The notes below the pieces were generated by a model. The model worked only from the letters and a program-made list of their open reading frames with translations. It made no database searches and was not told the DNA's origin. A stretch of 64,000 nucleotides of DNA from JBBQWZ01 sp038210135. Lineage in GTDB: Bacteria; Acidobacteriota; Terriglobia; Bryobacterales; Bryobacteraceae. Position 1 is the stretch's first letter; each line of letters starts with the position of its first letter. Both the position numbers and the translations under genes were made by a program. Of this stretch, positions 42,497 through 51,387 are shown piece after piece. The stretch spans positions 1 through 64,000 of the forward strand of contig JBBQWZ010000022.1 of the NCBI GenBank assembly GCA_038210135.1, given 5' to 3'.

Positions 42497-43807
42497 ATGA
42501 CACGTCCATTGCGTGGGTTCGCGTTGGGATTGGCGCTGTGCGCTGCCGGATCGATGCCGTTGTGGGCGCAAAACGCGCTGGCGGTTTCGTCGGGCGTCAA
42601 GGGGCAGATCGGGCATGCGCGCGATCTGGGTCCGGCGAAAGCGGAATCGGTGGGCATGTCGTCGGAGCGCTTGATCCGGCTGGACGCGGCGATGAAAAAG
42701 CTGGTGGATGACAAGCAGGTGGCGAGTCTGGTGACGCTGGTGATGCGGCACGGCAAGGTGGTGGATTTCCAGGCGGTGGGGCAGTTGGACACGCGCAAGC
42801 CGGACGCGGTGCAGAAGGATTCGATCTTCCGGATCTATTCGATGTCGAAGCCGGTGACGGGCGTCGCGATGATGATGCTGTACGAGGAAGGGAAGTGGCA
42901 GCTGAACGATCCGGTGTCGCGCTACATTCCGGAATTCGCGCGGCTGAAAGTGTATCTGGGGAGGAACGAAGACGGTTCGCCGAAGCTTGAAGACGCCAAG
43001 CGGTCGATGACGATGCGCGAACTGATGACGCATACGGCGGGCCTGGGTTATGTGTTGAGCGGCCTGAATCCGGTGGATAAGATGATCATCGACGGCGGCA
43101 TTTTGAATGCAAATGCTCCGCTGCAGACGATGATTGACGGGCTGGCGAAGGTTCCGCTGCTGGCGCAGCCGGGTACGCGGTGGTCGTATAGCATCGCGGT
43201 GGATGTGCAGGGATATTTGGTCGAGAAGTTTTCTGGGATGACATTCGGCGAGTTCGCGCGGAAGCGGATTTTTGAACCATTGGGGATGAAGGACACGGGC
43301 TTCTACGTGCCGAAAGAGAAGCTGGCGCGGCTGGCGCAGGTGCACATGGGATCGGGCGCGAGCCTGGCGGTGGACACGAACCGGCCGGATCCAGCGGTGG
43401 TGCCGTTAGGTCCGTCGGGCGGCGGCGGCTTGTTTTCGACGGCGATGGATTACGCGAAGTTCTGCGAGATGCTGCTCGAAGGCGGCCAGTTCAGGGGCGT
43501 CCGGCTATTGGCTCCGCGGACGGTGGAGATGATGCGGACCAACCACGTGAATCCGGAGGCGCTGAAGACGATGCCGCCGGGAACGGGTTGGGGCATGGAT
43601 TTCCAGGTGGTTACGGATGCGGCGGCGGCGGGCGAGCCGGTGACGAACGGCACGTTCAGCTGGTGGGGCATTGCGGGGACGTGGTTCTGGATCGATCCGG
43701 TGCGCGACCTGGCGTTCGTGGGCATGGTGCAGCACCAGAACATCGGGACTTCGCGGGCGATTCACGCGTTGTCGCGGAGCCTGGTGTATCAGGCGGTGAT
43801 GGAGTAA
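42497..43807 (+). CDS. Secreted serine hydrolase of the beta-lactamase/DD-peptidase fold
   Basis: The 436-residue product has a signal peptide (RGFALGLALCAAGSMPLWAQ) and the S-x-x-K motif in RIYSMSKPVTGVAMM, then WSYSIAVDVQGYLVEKF where the YxN motif would be (here Y-S-I), and a late GTFSWWGIAGTWFWIDP segment matching the third motif region. This class C-like fold includes esterases and peptidases as well as beta-lactamases, and resistance should not be assumed. It is followed 10 bp later by a second gene of the same fold. Confidence 0.87.
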   Translation: MTRPLRGFALGLALCAAGSMPLWAQNALAVSSGVKGQIGHARDLGPAKAESVGMSSERLIRLDAAMKKLVDDKQVASLVTLVMRHGKVVDFQAVGQLDTRKPDAVQKDSIFRIYSMSKPVTGVAMMMLYEEGKWQLNDPVSRYIPEFARLKVYLGRNEDGSPKLEDAKRSMTMRELMTHTAGLGYVLSGLNPVDKMIIDGGILNANAPLQTMIDGLAKVPLLAQPGTRWSYSIAVDVQGYLVEKFSGMTFGEFARKRIFEPLGMKDTGFYVPKEKLARLAQVHMGSGASLAVDTNRPDPAVVPLGPSGGGGLFSTAMDYAKFCEMLLEGGQFRGVRLLAPRTVEMMRTNHVNPEALKTMPPGTGWGMDFQVVTDAAAAGEPVTNGTFSWWGIAGTWFWIDPVRDLAFVGMVQHQNIGTSRAIHALSRSLVYQAVME

Positions 43808-43817
43808 GGGGTTTACG

Positions 43818-44870
43818 ATGCGATTGTTTCTGTTGACGGCGGCATTTTGTTTGGCGATCACGCCGGTGGTGGCGGCTTCGGACGAGGTTCCGAAGATCGA
43901 TCCGGCAAAGGCGGGTTGGAACGCGGCGGCGCTCGAAGAGTTGGCGGCGTATGTCCAGTCGCAGAAGACAACCGGATTGCTGATTATTCAAGACCGCAAG
44001 GTGATCTACGAACACAACTGGGCGCTGCCGGCGGATTCGGCGGCGTTCGCGGCGAATTTCACGCATGGCACGGATGCGTCGGGCGCGCTTCAAGAAGATG
44101 TAGCGTCGGCGCAGAAGAGCTTCATCGCGATTCTGACGGCGGTGGCGATCGACAAAAAGCTACTGGATATTTCGAAGCCGGTTTCGGCCTATATCGGCGA
44201 GGGATGGTCGAAGGTGCAGGCGGAGCAGGAGAAAGCGATCACGGTGCGGAACCTGCTCGAGATGAATTCAGGGCTGACGGATGCGCTGGCGTTTCAGGCA
44301 GCGGCGGGCGAGAAGTTTCACTACAATACGCCAGCCTACGCGATCTTGAAGCCGGTGCTCGAAAAGGCGTCGGGCAAGCCGCTCGACGAACTGACGAAGA
44401 CATGGCTGACGGAGCCGGCGGGAATGACGAACACGCTGTGGCGGCAGCGTCCGGGGGCGTTCGCGAAGTCAGGGAATCCGACGGGTTTGTACACGACGCC
44501 GCGGGACATGGCGAAGTTAGGTCAACTGGTGCTCGATCACGGCAAGGCGGCGAACGGAAAACGAGTGGTATCGGCGGCGCAGTTGGCGGCGTTGTTTGAG
44601 CGGTCGGCGACGAATCCGGCGTACGGGCGGTTGTGGTGGCTGAACGGATCGAGCTTCACGATTCGGCCGGCGGGGGCGCGGTTGGAGACGGCGTTGATTC
44701 CGGCGGCGCCGGCGGATCTGGTGGCGGCGCTGGGCGCGCAGGACCGGAAGATTTACGTGTCGGCCAGCGCGAAGCTGATCGTGGTGCGGACAGGCCAGGC
44801 GGCTTCGGATCGGGGCTTCGATCAGGAGATTTGGGTGCGGGTGAAGAAGGCTGCTCCGAAGATGAATTGA
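43818..44870 (+). CDS. Second serine hydrolase of the beta-lactamase fold
   Basis: The 350-residue exported protein (signal LFLLTAAFCLAITPVVAAS) has S-x-x-K in VASAQKSFIAIL, FHYNTPAYAILKPVLE at the YxN position, and a shortened C-terminal region. It is distinct in sequence from the upstream hydrolase, so it is not a recent duplicate. The 10-bp gap and shared strand imply cotranscription. Confidence 0.83.
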   Translation: MRLFLLTAAFCLAITPVVAASDEVPKIDPAKAGWNAAALEELAAYVQSQKTTGLLIIQDRKVIYEHNWALPADSAAFAANFTHGTDASGALQEDVASAQKSFIAILTAVAIDKKLLDISKPVSAYIGEGWSKVQAEQEKAITVRNLLEMNSGLTDALAFQAAAGEKFHYNTPAYAILKPVLEKASGKPLDELTKTWLTEPAGMTNTLWRQRPGAFAKSGNPTGLYTTPRDMAKLGQLVLDHGKAANGKRVVSAAQLAALFERSATNPAYGRLWWLNGSSFTIRPAGARLETALIPAAPADLVAALGAQDRKIYVSASAKLIVVRTGQAASDRGFDQEIWVRVKKAAPKMN

Positions 44871-44925
44871 TCGGGGCCAAACCGTCTCTCCTCTTAAACC
44901 GATTAAACCGACTATCCTCGAAAAG

Positions 44926-45618
44926 ATGCCGCTTCTCCGAGTCAATGGGCTTTCGAAGAAGTTTGGGAAGATCGCCGCGCTTACCGATGTCGGGCTTGAA
45001 ATTCGCGAAGGCGAAATTTTGGGGCTGATTGGGCCGAATGGAGCAGGGAAGTCCACGCTGTTCGAATGCCTGGCGGGCGTATTGCCGTTTGATAGCGGCG
45101 CGATCCTAAGCGGGGGCGTCGCGACGAACGAAGTGCTGTTTTACATGCCGGACGGCATCGCTCCGTGGCCGGACCAATCTGTTTCGTGGATGCTGGATTT
45201 TGTGATCGGCTACTTCGGCGGCCGGTCGGCGATGCGCGATGAAGTGATCCGGCAATTCGATCTCAGCGGGTTTCTCAGGCAAAGAATCGGCACGCTCTCG
45301 AAGGGGCAGCGCAAGCGCGCGCTGATTGCCGCTGGACTGCTGGCTCCGCAGTCGGTGCTGCTGATCGATGAGCCGCTGGATGGGTTGGACCTGCGGCAGA
45401 TGCGCGACATCGCGGCGGCGCTGCGGTGGCATGCCGATCAAGGCCGGACACTGTTTCTGTCGATCCACCAGATCTCCGATGCGGCTCGTTTTTGCGATCG
45501 CTTCGTGTTGCTGAGCGGCGGACGGATTCGCGGTGAGGGCACGATTCCGCAGCTGGCCGAACTCGCGGGCAACGCGGCCGAGCGCAACCTCGAAGAGGTC
45601 TTCCTTGCGCTCACGTAA
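44926..45618 (+). CDS. ABC transporter ATP-binding protein
   Basis: The 230-residue ATPase has Walker A GLIGPNGAGKST, a signature variant TLSKGQRKRALIAAG, Walker B SVLLIDEPLDGLD and the H-loop LFLSIHQISDA. It resembles the CcmA/GldA group that powers ABC-2 type membrane proteins. The following permease gene begins inside its last codons, so the two form one transporter. Confidence 0.9.
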   Translation: MPLLRVNGLSKKFGKIAALTDVGLEIREGEILGLIGPNGAGKSTLFECLAGVLPFDSGAILSGGVATNEVLFYMPDGIAPWPDQSVSWMLDFVIGYFGGRSAMRDEVIRQFDLSGFLRQRIGTLSKGQRKRALIAAGLLAPQSVLLIDEPLDGLDLRQMRDIAAALRWHADQGRTLFLSIHQISDAARFCDRFVLLSGGRIRGEGTIPQLAELAGNAAERNLEEVFLALT

Positions 45619-46933
45619 CGCGTTCCTGTGGTTGTTGAACAAGGAATGGCGCGAGTTGCTGGCGTCGCGAGCGTGGTGGCTGCTGGTGTTGTTGATGGGG
45701 CCGCTGACGGGTGTTGGGTTCATCGGCGCGATGCAAAGTTACGCCGAAGTTTCAGGGTTCAATGGGACGTCGGCGGGCGTCGGGGAAGCGCTGTCGCCGT
45801 TGATTGGCGTGTGGGGACCGATGTTCAGCGCGTGTGAATTGGGGGCGGTGTTCCTGCTGCCGTTCGCGGCGATCCGAATGGTGGGGGCGGACCGGCAAAG
45901 CGGAGCGTTGCGGCTGGAGTTGCAGGGTGGCGTGTCGCCGGGATTGCGAATTTTGGCGAAGGCGCTGTTGGCGTTGGCCGGATGGATGTTCGCGATGTTG
46001 CCGGCGGGGATCGGCATCCTGTTATGGAGCCTGTACGGCGGCGCGCTCGACGGGCGCGAGCTGGCGAGTGTGATCGGCGGTCATGTGTTGAATGCGGGGC
46101 TGACGATTGCGTTGGGTTTCAGTGCGGCGGCGGTGACGGAGCATCCATCCACGGCGGCGATTGCGACGCTCGGGATTACGGTGGGCACGTGGATCCTGAA
46201 TTTTCTCGCCGCGTTGCAGGGCGGAGTGTGGGAGCGGGTGGCGGCGTACACACCGGCAGTGGTGGTCAGCGACTTTAGCCACGGGCTGATTCAACTGCGA
46301 ACCGTGCTGGTCGAGGTGCTGCTGATCCTGGCGGGTTTAGGCGTGGCGGCGATCTGGCAGCGCCTTGGCGTGGGCGTGCGACGCCGAGGGATGGAATCCG
46401 CGATGCTGCTGGCCGGCGTTTCGGCGATGGTGTTTGCGTGTTCGTTCGTGCGGGCGACCTGGGATGTGTCAGAGAATCGCGGCAACTCGTTTCCGGCGGC
46501 GGATGAGCGCGCGCTGCGTGGGCTCGAAGCTCCGCTAACGATCGTGGTGCATCTGGCTGCTGAGGATCCGCGGCGCGCGGACCTCGAACGGAACGCGCTT
46601 TCGAAGCTTCGGCGGGTGGTGCCGCGGTTAGAGGTGCGGTATGTATCGTCGACCGGAATCGGGATGTTCGAACAGACCAGGGAAGGCTACGGCGAGATTC
46701 AATATTCGATCGGGGGACGGACTTCAACGAGCCGGATGACGACGGCGGAGGGCGTCCTCGAATCGATCTACACGCTGGGGGGCGTTACGGTTCCGGCGGA
46801 CGTGCGGGAAACGGTATTCCGCGGACATCCGTTGGCGGTTCCGCCGCGGGGCGCTCCGGCGATTTTCTACGGGGTCTGGCCGGGGGCGATTTTAGTACTG
46901 GCCATTGTAGTTCGACGGAGAAATCGGGGATAA
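45605..46933 (+). CDS. ABC-2 permease fused to a GldG-type domain
   Basis: The 442-residue protein has an N-terminal membrane half with six or more helices (WWLLVLLMGPLTGVGFIGAM, LALAGWMFAMLPAGIGILL, ALGFSAAAVTEHP) and then, after a central helix, a soluble region FPAADERALRGLEAPLTIVVHLA ... LRRVVPRLEVRYV that matches the GldG/ABC-associated domain, ending with a last TM helix (WPGAILVLAIVVRRR). In Bacteroidetes GldF and GldG are separate proteins for gliding and secretion; here they are joined. The start is uncertain: TTG 45605 overlaps the ATPase gene by 14 bp. Confidence 0.8.
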   Translation: MRSRNAFLWLLNKEWRELLASRAWWLLVLLMGPLTGVGFIGAMQSYAEVSGFNGTSAGVGEALSPLIGVWGPMFSACELGAVFLLPFAAIRMVGADRQSGALRLELQGGVSPGLRILAKALLALAGWMFAMLPAGIGILLWSLYGGALDGRELASVIGGHVLNAGLTIALGFSAAAVTEHPSTAAIATLGITVGTWILNFLAALQGGVWERVAAYTPAVVVSDFSHGLIQLRTVLVEVLLILAGLGVAAIWQRLGVGVRRRGMESAMLLAGVSAMVFACSFVRATWDVSENRGNSFPAADERALRGLEAPLTIVVHLAAEDPRRADLERNALSKLRRVVPRLEVRYVSSTGIGMFEQTREGYGEIQYSIGGRTSTSRMTTAEGVLESIYTLGGVTVPADVRETVFRGHPLAVPPRGAPAIFYGVWPGAILVLAIVVRRRNRG

Positions 46934-46943
46934 AGGGAGTCTG

Positions 46944-47717
46944 ATGAAAATCCTTGGAACGTTGTTGCTGGCGCTACCGCTGTTGGCCGCCGAAAAGAAG
47001 ATCGATCTTTCAAAAGAGACTTCGGGTAAGCCGCCGCAGACGTTTGTTCCGATGGTGGGCACCTGGACGGTGGCGCAGGACGGGCCGGACAAGGTGGTGA
47101 TGGTCGATGGACGGCCGTGGGTGGCGAGCAAGGACAATCCGACCAGGCTGCTGCTGCAAAGTGCGCGCAAGCTGTACGGCACGAACAATGAAGAGTTGAT
47201 GGACAACGCCAAGCAGTTCGCGTATTACCCGGTGGCGGTGTTAAACGGCGTCGAGAACTTCTCGAATGGCACGATCAGCGTGAAGTTCAAGACGGTTGGC
47301 GGCGAGGCCGACCGTTGCTCGGGGATTCTGTTCAACGTGAAGCCGAACGGGGATTGGCTGGCGGTGCGGTACAACGACACCGAGAACAATTTGGCGTTCT
47401 GGGAATTTCACAACGGGATCCGGCGCAATATCAAGTTCAGCGACCGGGCGATGAAGTTCATGCTGGATCGGACGGCGTGGCACGATTTGAAGCTGACGGT
47501 GGATGGCGCGAATATCCAGGTGTTCCTCGACGGCAAACTGGGCCTCGAGTACATATTGGGAAGCGAACCGGTTGCCGGCAGGCGCGGTCCGCCGCATGAA
47601 GACATGTATCCGAAAAACAACCCGGTGCTGCGTCCGCCGGTGGCGGGGAAGATCGGACTGTGGTCGAAGACCGACAGCACCAGCTGGTTCAAAGACTACG
47701 TGATCGATTCGAAGTAA
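46944..47717 (+). CDS. Secreted LamG/DUF1080-like protein
   Basis: The 257-residue product has a short signal peptide (ILGTLLLALPLLAAE) and a jelly-roll domain with FSNGTISVKFKTVGGEAD, GDWLAVRYNDTENNLAFWEF and WHDLKLTVDGANIQVFLDG, as in concanavalin A-like and 3-keto-disaccharide hydrolase-related folds. It starts 10 bp after the permease gene. A carbohydrate-binding role is plausible but not shown. Confidence 0.72.
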   Translation: MKILGTLLLALPLLAAEKKIDLSKETSGKPPQTFVPMVGTWTVAQDGPDKVVMVDGRPWVASKDNPTRLLLQSARKLYGTNNEELMDNAKQFAYYPVAVLNGVENFSNGTISVKFKTVGGEADRCSGILFNVKPNGDWLAVRYNDTENNLAFWEFHNGIRRNIKFSDRAMKFMLDRTAWHDLKLTVDGANIQVFLDGKLGLEYILGSEPVAGRRGPPHEDMYPKNNPVLRPPVAGKIGLWSKTDSTSWFKDYVIDSK

Positions 47718-47725
47718 GCCTGGCG

Positions 47726-48823
47726 TTATTTCTCGGCATCGTCGCGATCCTTTTGGGCGGCGCCCACGGCTTCGGCCATCACTGCCTTCACGGCTTCTTT
47801 GACGGCACTGCGGACGTCATCGGCGACATCCGCGGCGCTCAATTCCAGGCCGTCGTTCGACTTGGACATTTCCTTCAGCGCCGCTTCGATTACAGGCGCG
47901 AATTCGGGCATGCTCTTGCTGACGGCCTTGGCGACCTTTTTAGCGGTTTTGTCGGTTGAATCGGCGGCGCCGGCACCTTTGGTCGATTTCGTAACCGACT
48001 TCCAATCGGCTTCAAAGGTCTTGGACATTTCCTCCACGACTTTCGCATCGCGGATGACGACGCCCACTTCGCGGCGCTGGTCGAGTTCGATCTGCCGCAG
48101 ACTCTGGCTGCCGAGGAAGGCGATCTTGCCGTCGCGGATCATGGTCCGGGAGTGTAAACGGCGATCCAATTTGCCAACCTCGAAGGGAATTTTGCGGCTG
48201 CGCGTTCCCCCGATCAGGCGGACATCGATTCCGGCTTTCGCCTGTTCGTCGATCAGCTTCACCATTTCCGGATCGCTGAGCTCGACGTCATAGATCAGCA
48301 GCGAATGCTTGGCTCCTTTGATGAATTCGGCGAGCTGCTTTCTGGCGTTGGACGGGCTGACGACGAAGTCGGCGTGTTTGGCGTTATACGGATTGCGCTT
48401 GGTGTCGGCTTCAAACAACGTGACGGCTTCTTTGACGAGCTTTTGGTCGGTGATGATGACTCCGAAGCTGCGGCTGCGGTCCATGTCGATGGAAGTGAAG
48501 TTGAAGGCGAGGACGTAGAGTTCCTTGCGATCGATGATCATCATCTTGGCGTGATAGCGGACGTAGTCGTCGGCGGTGCGCGAAACGGTGACCCCGGCGC
48601 CCAGAAGGCGCATTTCGAGACGGCGCAAGCGATCCTCGCCCGCCTTATTGGTATGGGCGATCAGCGCGGTGACCGAGACGCCGCGGATGACCGCGTTGGC
48701 GAGGGCGACTTCGATCTCGTGCCGGTCAAAGCGAAAAATTACGATTTCAATCGACTTTTTCGCGGAGGCAATGCTTTTCACGATCGGTGCGACTCCGTCG
48801 TTTGGCTGAATGATCAGTTTCAA
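47726..48823 (-). CDS. Phospholipase D-superfamily protein with helical tail
   Basis: The 365-residue protein has two HKD-type motifs: YHAKMMIIDRKELYVLAFN (H-x-K-x4-D intact) and LHSRTMIRDGKIAFLGSQ, where the Lys is Arg. The second change is unusual, since both lysines normally bind phosphate. The C-terminal 85 residues are rich in Ala, Lys and Asp and probably helical. There is no signal peptide or TM helix, unlike cardiolipin synthases. It is convergent with the LamG gene, with 8 bp between the stops. Confidence 0.78.
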   Translation of the reverse strand: MKLIIQPNDGVAPIVKSIASAKKSIEIVIFRFDRHEIEVALANAVIRGVSVTALIAHTNKAGEDRLRRLEMRLLGAGVTVSRTADDYVRYHAKMMIIDRKELYVLAFNFTSIDMDRSRSFGVIITDQKLVKEAVTLFEADTKRNPYNAKHADFVVSPSNARKQLAEFIKGAKHSLLIYDVELSDPEMVKLIDEQAKAGIDVRLIGGTRSRKIPFEVGKLDRRLHSRTMIRDGKIAFLGSQSLRQIELDQRREVGVVIRDAKVVEEMSKTFEADWKSVTKSTKGAGAADSTDKTAKKVAKAVSKSMPEFAPVIEAALKEMSKSNDGLELSAADVADDVRSAVKEAVKAVMAEAVGAAQKDRDDAEK

Positions 48824-48938
48824 ATTTCACCCTTTGCAGACTTCGCGCTGGAAGCACGGAATGGTAACCGGGGACGCTTGGCATTCCCATTGCACTCATA
48901 GTACCCTTCGATCTATAGGATCGCCTAAAAGGAGCTCT

Positions 48939-49967
48939 ATGTTATTGAAAATTCGGTTACTGGCGGTCTGTGTCGTATTGGGGGCGCTGGGGAGCGCCGA
49001 CCTCGTAGCGGAAAAAAAGACGAGCGACGGCGTCAAGGGGAGTGCAAAGATTGCAGTCCACGGGAACGCTGTCTTGTGGAAGGCGCCGGTAGACCTTGAA
49101 TCCCGCAACCTGCTGTACGGATCGGGCGGGGAGAAACATCGTCCGGAGGGTCCTTTCACTTTTGTCAAAGAAGACATGAGTGGAACCAACCCTAAGTTTA
49201 CGGTGAAAGACGGCCAAGGCAAGAAGTGGAAGGTGAAGATGGGCGCCGAAGCGAAGCCGGAGGTCGCGGCATCGCGTTTCGTATGGGCGACCGGGTACTT
49301 CACTTACGACGAATATTTCCTGGATCGTCTGAAGGTGGAGGGAATGCCGGGCCATATGCACCGCGGCCAGAAATTCGTTGGGGCGGACGGGACCGTCCGC
49401 GAAGTCCGCATGAAGCGGGACATCAGCGGGGAAGCGAAAGACGGGACCTGGCGATGGAAAGATGAGCCATTTGTGGGCACGCCGGAGCTGAATGCTCTTC
49501 GGACTCTGATGGCGGTGCTGAACAACTGGGATTTGAAAACGGAGAACAATACGATTCTGGTGGACAAGAAAACCGGGGAACAGATGTACCTGGTCAGCGA
49601 TCTGGGAGCGTCGTTCGGCACCACCGGATTGAGTGTTCCGCTGTCGAAGGCGCGCGGCAACCTGGGCGCGTATGAACATTCAAAATTCATCACGCGGACG
49701 AGTGGCGATCAGATCAATTTTGGTACGCCAAGCAGTGCTTCGCCGGTATTTATGTTCGATTTCAAAGAATACGTGAAGCGGCTGCACATCCGGTCGGTTG
49801 GACGAGGGGTGCCGCGTGCGGATGCGAAGCAGATGGGTGCGCTGCTGGCGCGGCTTTCGCCGAAGCAGATTCGGGACGCGTTTCGTGCGGCGGGGTACGC
49901 GCCGGAGGTTGTGGAAGGCTTCAGTAAAGCAGTCGAGGCGCGCATTCGCGCTTTGCAGGCGCTGTAG
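48939..49967 (+). CDS. Secreted protein with kinase-like (FAM20/HipA-type) motifs
   Basis: The 342-residue product has a signal peptide (LLAVCVVLGALGSADLVA) and a core that follows the atypical-kinase plan: WKVKMGAEAKPEVAASRFVW (possible ATP-binding Lys with a later Glu), LMAVLNNWDLKTENN (catalytic Asp with Asn, like HxDxxxxN loops) and MYLVSDLGASFG (a D-L-G metal-binding motif). Comparable exported kinase-fold proteins exist in bacteria, some related to FAM20 or CotH. ATG 48939 is preceded by AAAAGGAG. Catalytic activity is not shown. Confidence 0.65.
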   Translation: MLLKIRLLAVCVVLGALGSADLVAEKKTSDGVKGSAKIAVHGNAVLWKAPVDLESRNLLYGSGGEKHRPEGPFTFVKEDMSGTNPKFTVKDGQGKKWKVKMGAEAKPEVAASRFVWATGYFTYDEYFLDRLKVEGMPGHMHRGQKFVGADGTVREVRMKRDISGEAKDGTWRWKDEPFVGTPELNALRTLMAVLNNWDLKTENNTILVDKKTGEQMYLVSDLGASFGTTGLSVPLSKARGNLGAYEHSKFITRTSGDQINFGTPSSASPVFMFDFKEYVKRLHIRSVGRGVPRADAKQMGALLARLSPKQIRDAFRAAGYAPEVVEGFSKAVEARIRALQAL

Positions 49968-50186
49968 CCGCTCGATTCGTGGGCTCTCCGCGGGGAATTC
50001 GGCCTGGGATACGGCATCCGACGGGTCGTAAGAATTAGAAAACGCTGGAGACAAGGCCAAGCGCAGATTTTGCGCTCTAGCAAGGGTAAGCGTTGCCGTT
50101 TGCGCCTGGAAAGACGGCATTCAGGCCGGAAATTCGTGGAACTCGACTTGCACTAGAGTGATCGGCCATCGCGGCTACACACCGAC

Positions 50187-50669
50187 ATGACAAGCGAACA
50201 ATACGGAACTGCATTTGACAGAGGATTCCCGAGAACGGTGCGGTTTCTCGGCATGCGCGGACTCTCGCGCGAAGCGGCGGAAGAAGCGGCACAGATGGCC
50301 TGGGCGACGGGCTGGGAGCGGCTTTATCAGCTTCGCGATCACACCCGGTTGTTGCAATGGGTGGCATCGATCGCGTTGAACGCGTACCGGAAGACCTTGC
50401 GTTCCTCCCGGCGCAACGTCAGCCTGCATGAGATTGCTGTTCCTCCGCCGATCAATCACGCGGCTATCGACCTTGAGTGCATTCTGAGCCGTTGCGGTCG
50501 CAAGCAGCGCGAGATCCTCGACACGTATCACTTGAAGGGTGTGGACATTGTCCAAATGGCGCACCATTATTCGTGTTCGAAGACCGCCATTCGGATACGA
50601 CTTTCGCGGGCTCGCCGTGACGCGGCGGAAGCGGCGTCGATCAAACGTCCGCAAGCGGCTCGGGCGTAA
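50187..50669 (+). CDS. Short sigma-70-like (ECF-type) sigma factor
   Basis: The 160-residue protein has a region-2-like N-terminus (ESAEEAAQMAWATGWERLY-type pattern: REAAEEAAQMAWATGWERLY) and a region-4 HTH (KQREILDTYHLKGVDIVQ, HYSCSKTAIRIRLSRARR). It is shorter than usual ECF factors. No anti-sigma gene adjoins it. A strong bidirectional terminator lies about 90 bp downstream. Confidence 0.75.
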   Translation: MTSEQYGTAFDRGFPRTVRFLGMRGLSREAAEEAAQMAWATGWERLYQLRDHTRLLQWVASIALNAYRKTLRSSRRNVSLHEIAVPPPINHAAIDLECILSRCGRKQREILDTYHLKGVDIVQMAHHYSCSKTAIRIRLSRARRDAAEAASIKRPQAARA

Positions 50670-50757
50670 TCGGAAAGAAGATGCCGGCCTGGCCTCGGGG
50701 GACTGCTCAATAGTCTTTGCGAGGCCGGGCTGGCGTGTTGTTGGGATGCTGGAAAGT

Positions 50758-50797
50758 AAAAAAGCGCGAACTCGTTGGGAAAGAGTTTCGCGCTTTT
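50758..50797. terminator. Bidirectional Rho-independent terminator
   Basis: AAAAAGCGCGAACTC pairs with GAGTTTCGCGCTTTTT (one bulged base) around a short loop, giving an A-run on one side and a T-run on the other. It lies between the convergent sigma factor gene and the response regulator gene and can serve both. Confidence 0.85.
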
Positions 50798-50819
50798 TGC
50801 GAAGAGAAGAAGGTCGGGA

Positions 50820-51260
50820 TTAGTGGGTAGCTTCGAGGTGGCGTTTGCGTTCACTTTCCATCAGGTCGGCAACTACGCGGCCGAGGTCCATGAAGGAATG
50901 CAGGTCGGTAGGCTTGCGGAAATAAATGCGAGCGCCCAGCATCATGGCTTTATCGCGATCGCGCTGGGAGTCGGAGGAGGTGAGCACGATGATCGGAACT
51001 TCTCGCAGACTGTCCTGTTCCCGGAGCCAGGTCAGGATCTGCTCGCCGTCGAACCGCGGCAAGTTCAGGTCAAGAAGGATGAGGTCGGGGACATCGCCGC
51101 TGTCCAGGCGGGAGGCGGTCTCGAGGATCCGCCAGGCATCTTCGCCATTGCGCGCCACTGTGAGGATGTACGGGACGTGGTTCTTGTCGAGCGCGCGACG
51201 CACCAGAAAGACGTCTCCGTCGTTATCTTCGGCGAGGAGGATTTGTAAATCGCGACTCAT
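50820..51260 (-). CDS. Single-domain response regulator
   Basis: The 146-residue CheY/Rcp1-like receiver has the acidic pocket (LLAEDNDGD), phosphoacceptor Asp in LILLDLNLPRFDG, Thr/Ser in IIVLTSSDSQ and the conserved Lys in IYFRKPTD. It lacks an output domain. Family members of this type (Rcp1-like) pair with phytochrome or HWE kinases. It is divergent from a small histidine kinase gene, its likely partner. ATG 51260 fits the receiver start; ATG 51272 and 51338 are in frame. Confidence 0.88.
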   Translation of the reverse strand: MSRDLQILLAEDNDGDVFLVRRALDKNHVPYILTVARNGEDAWRILETASRLDSGDVPDLILLDLNLPRFDGEQILTWLREQDSLREVPIIVLTSSDSQRDRDKAMMLGARIYFRKPTDLHSFMDLGRVVADLMESERKRHLEATH

Positions 51261-51387
51261 TCTTTCATTCATCACATTCACTGGCAGGCTCGATCGTTTC
51301 CGATCCAAACTGCCTCGCAGATTGAGCATGGTATTCACAACTGCGATGGATAGAGCAAGTCAAATACCATACTGAAAAGGAACGTTA

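Noticed and set aside
42497..44870. Calling the two serine hydrolases beta-lactamases
   Set aside because: They share the fold and S-x-x-K motif only; the YxN position is atypical and the neighbours do not suggest antibiotic resistance.
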